From assembly GCA_903926465.1 (NCBI GenBank), contig CAIYJE010000160.1, forward strand, positions 124,001 through 188,000: a stretch of DNA of 64,000 nt, written 5' to 3'. The notes under the pieces are model-generated. The model made no database searches and was not told the origin of the DNA. It saw only the letters and a list, made by a program, of their open reading frames with translations. Positions 62,918 to 64,000 of the stretch are shown piece after piece (positions within the stretch are counted from its first letter, which is position 1; the number at the start of each line of letters is the position of its first letter). The stretch is from an uncultured Planctomycetales bacterium (lineage in GTDB: Bacteria; Planctomycetota; Planctomycetia; Isosphaerales; Isosphaeraceae). Made by a program: the position numbers and the translations under genes.

Positions 62918-64000
62918 TTGATCGCCCGGCGTTTTTTATTTGGCATCGTTGTGCTTGCGGCCGGATTACAGGCCCAGGGGATCGCACGTACCTGGTTGCC
63001 GGCCCAGGACGGACTCAAATACATTCAGGCGGCTCGTGCATTTCACGACCAATCCTGGCTCGACGCCATTCGTGGAACGGATCAGCATCCGCTCTACGCC
63101 ATGATGATTGCCCTGGCGCAACCAGCGGTTGCCGCGTTGGGGATTGAAGGCCCAGACTCCTGGCGTGTTGCCGCCCAGGTTGTCTCGACCGCCGCCTATT
63201 TGCTGGTGCTGGTTCCGCTCTTTGCTTTGACCAGGCACCTGTTTGGCGTGAGGGCCGGCTGTCTGGCTGCCCTGCTTTGGGTGGCCCTGCCCTTACCTGC
63301 GGAGATTGGCCACGACACGTTGAGCGACTCGCTAGGACTACTCTGGTTCACTTTGGCCTTCTGGCAGGGTGAACGGTGGCTTTCTACGGGCAGGCCCTTA
63401 CATGCCACCTGCGCGGGTGTTGCGGCCGGGTTGGGGTTCTGGACCAGGCCGGAACTCGCCGTCGTCGGACTGGTGCTCATTGCTCTCAGTATTGCCCGCT
63501 TGATTGCCAATCAGGTCCACACACAACGCTTCTCCCAGAGTGAAATGGTTTCCGCCACGCTTGCCGCCTGGCGAGGTCCAGTGGCCGCAGCCGGAGTCTC
63601 GCTGAGCTTTCTGGGGATGGTCGGCCTGTACACGGTTGCCAAAGGCGAGGTCTCAGAGAAGTTGACCGTGCGGCTGGGGCTGGGGCTACCCCCGTCAGCG
63701 GCCCCACGGCCGATCACCTCACGACCCGACTTTGAACTTGCGGGGCTACCGCCCAAGGAAGAGAGCCGTTCCGCTCAGACCCGCCCGACCCTGGGTTGGG
63801 CAATCCAGGAAACGGCCAGTCTTTGGCTCCGGACGCTTGGGTTTGTGCTGGCCCCACTGGCCTTGGTGGGGGCGGTTCGCGCTCCCGCGAGTTCGGCTCG
63901 ACTGCTGGCAAAAACCTATCTACTGGTTTTTGTGGGGGTTTTGCTCAGGCATGCCACATCCCGTGGTTATCTCTCTCATCGCCATGTCCTGACACTGACG
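62918..64000 (+). CDS. GT-C glycosyltransferase (PMT/ArnT-like), 3' truncated
   Basis: 361 residues to the window end, from TTG 62918 with AAGGAGG at 62905-62911. Multiple membrane helices; the first loop has the GT-C acidic pattern (LPAQDGLKYIQAARAF) and later a short DTLSDSLGLL motif, as in PMT_2/ArnT-type glycosyltransferases that use a lipid-linked sugar donor. The C-terminal part is outside. Substrate unknown. It belongs to envelope glycan functions by context with the YfhO and LptG genes. Confidence 0.75.
   Translation, partial: MIARRFLFGIVVLAAGLQAQGIARTWLPAQDGLKYIQAARAFHDQSWLDAIRGTDQHPLYAMMIALAQPAVAALGIEGPDSWRVAAQVVSTAAYLLVLVPLFALTRHLFGVRAGCLAALLWVALPLPAEIGHDTLSDSLGLLWFTLAFWQGERWLSTGRPLHATCAGVAAGLGFWTRPELAVVGLVLIALSIARLIANQVHTQRFSQSEMVSATLAAWRGPVAAAGVSLSFLGMVGLYTVAKGEVSEKLTVRLGLGLPPSAAPRPITSRPDFELAGLPPKEESRSAQTRPTLGWAIQETASLWLRTLGFVLAPLALVGAVRAPASSARLLAKTYLLVFVGVLLRHATSRGYLSHRHVLTLT

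Overview
The window looks like chromosomal DNA from a planctomycete. The best single clue is the N-terminal signature FEPLEGRRLL on the secreted protein at 10615-11604, a motif known from exported planctomycete proteins. Ser/Thr kinases with FHA or other appended domains, odd sigma-factor-like proteins, a NfeD/FloA pair, a four-ACT aspartokinase and two YfhO-type giant membrane proteins fit that phylum. I cannot place it below phylum level. I see no rRNA, tRNA, CRISPR array, transposase, integrase or phage gene, so this is ordinary core chromosome rather than an island. The first gene (LptF) and the last gene (GT-C glycosyltransferase) are cut by the window ends.

Layout. 1-3.0 kb: lptF-lptG permease pair and a convergent LPS-kinase-like protein. 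3.6-6.5 kb: fabF divergent from a class I aminotransferase. 6.6-10.4 kb: a lipoprotein, a sigma-region-2-only protein, a stand-alone receiver and an RlmI-like methyltransferase. 10.6-14.4 kb: the FEPLEGRRLL beta-roll protein, YfhO 1 and a small zinc protein. 14.7-18.8 kb: Ser/Thr kinase, leuB-like dehydrogenase, 7Fe ferredoxin and cyclophilin. 19-27.4 kb (minus strand): a 1520-residue TPR protein, a thioredoxin-plus-YHS protein and the nfeD-floA-hypothetical operon. 27.6-35 kb (plus): aspartokinase, a two-gene Tm-1-like pair, an acyl-activating enzyme and an FHA kinase. 35-40.5 kb: tyrA, purL, an NYN nuclease-like gene and purQ. 40.6-48 kb: spoVG and ispE, a TPR-like gene, archease, a PfkB sugar kinase, ftsH and trxB. 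48.2-54.4 kb: csrA converging on a complete phoR-pstSCAB-phoB phosphate locus without phoU. 54.7-64 kb: YfhO 2, Bcp peroxiredoxin, an ECF-sigma-like protein, a HAD phosphatase, glycogen synthase, a phosphohexomutase and the truncated glycosyltransferase.

How genes work together. Clear functional units are LptFG export, the Pst/Pho response, purL/purQ with the embedded NYN gene, nfeD-floA membrane organisation, and the glycan group (hexomutase, GlgA, HAD). The most unusual features are: a SpoVG whose core is split by a four-cysteine zinc ribbon; a thioredoxin protein carrying three YHS-like modules; the NYN gene coupled by a 1-nt overlap to purQ; the two halves of the plant Tm-1 protein as adjacent genes; a hairpin over the csrA ribosome-binding site that fits CsrA self-binding; a long two-tier hairpin just upstream of the TPR gene; and sigma-like proteins lacking region 4 or carrying a hydrophobic N-terminus. 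I did not find one clearly new multi-gene system; these are candidates, not proof.
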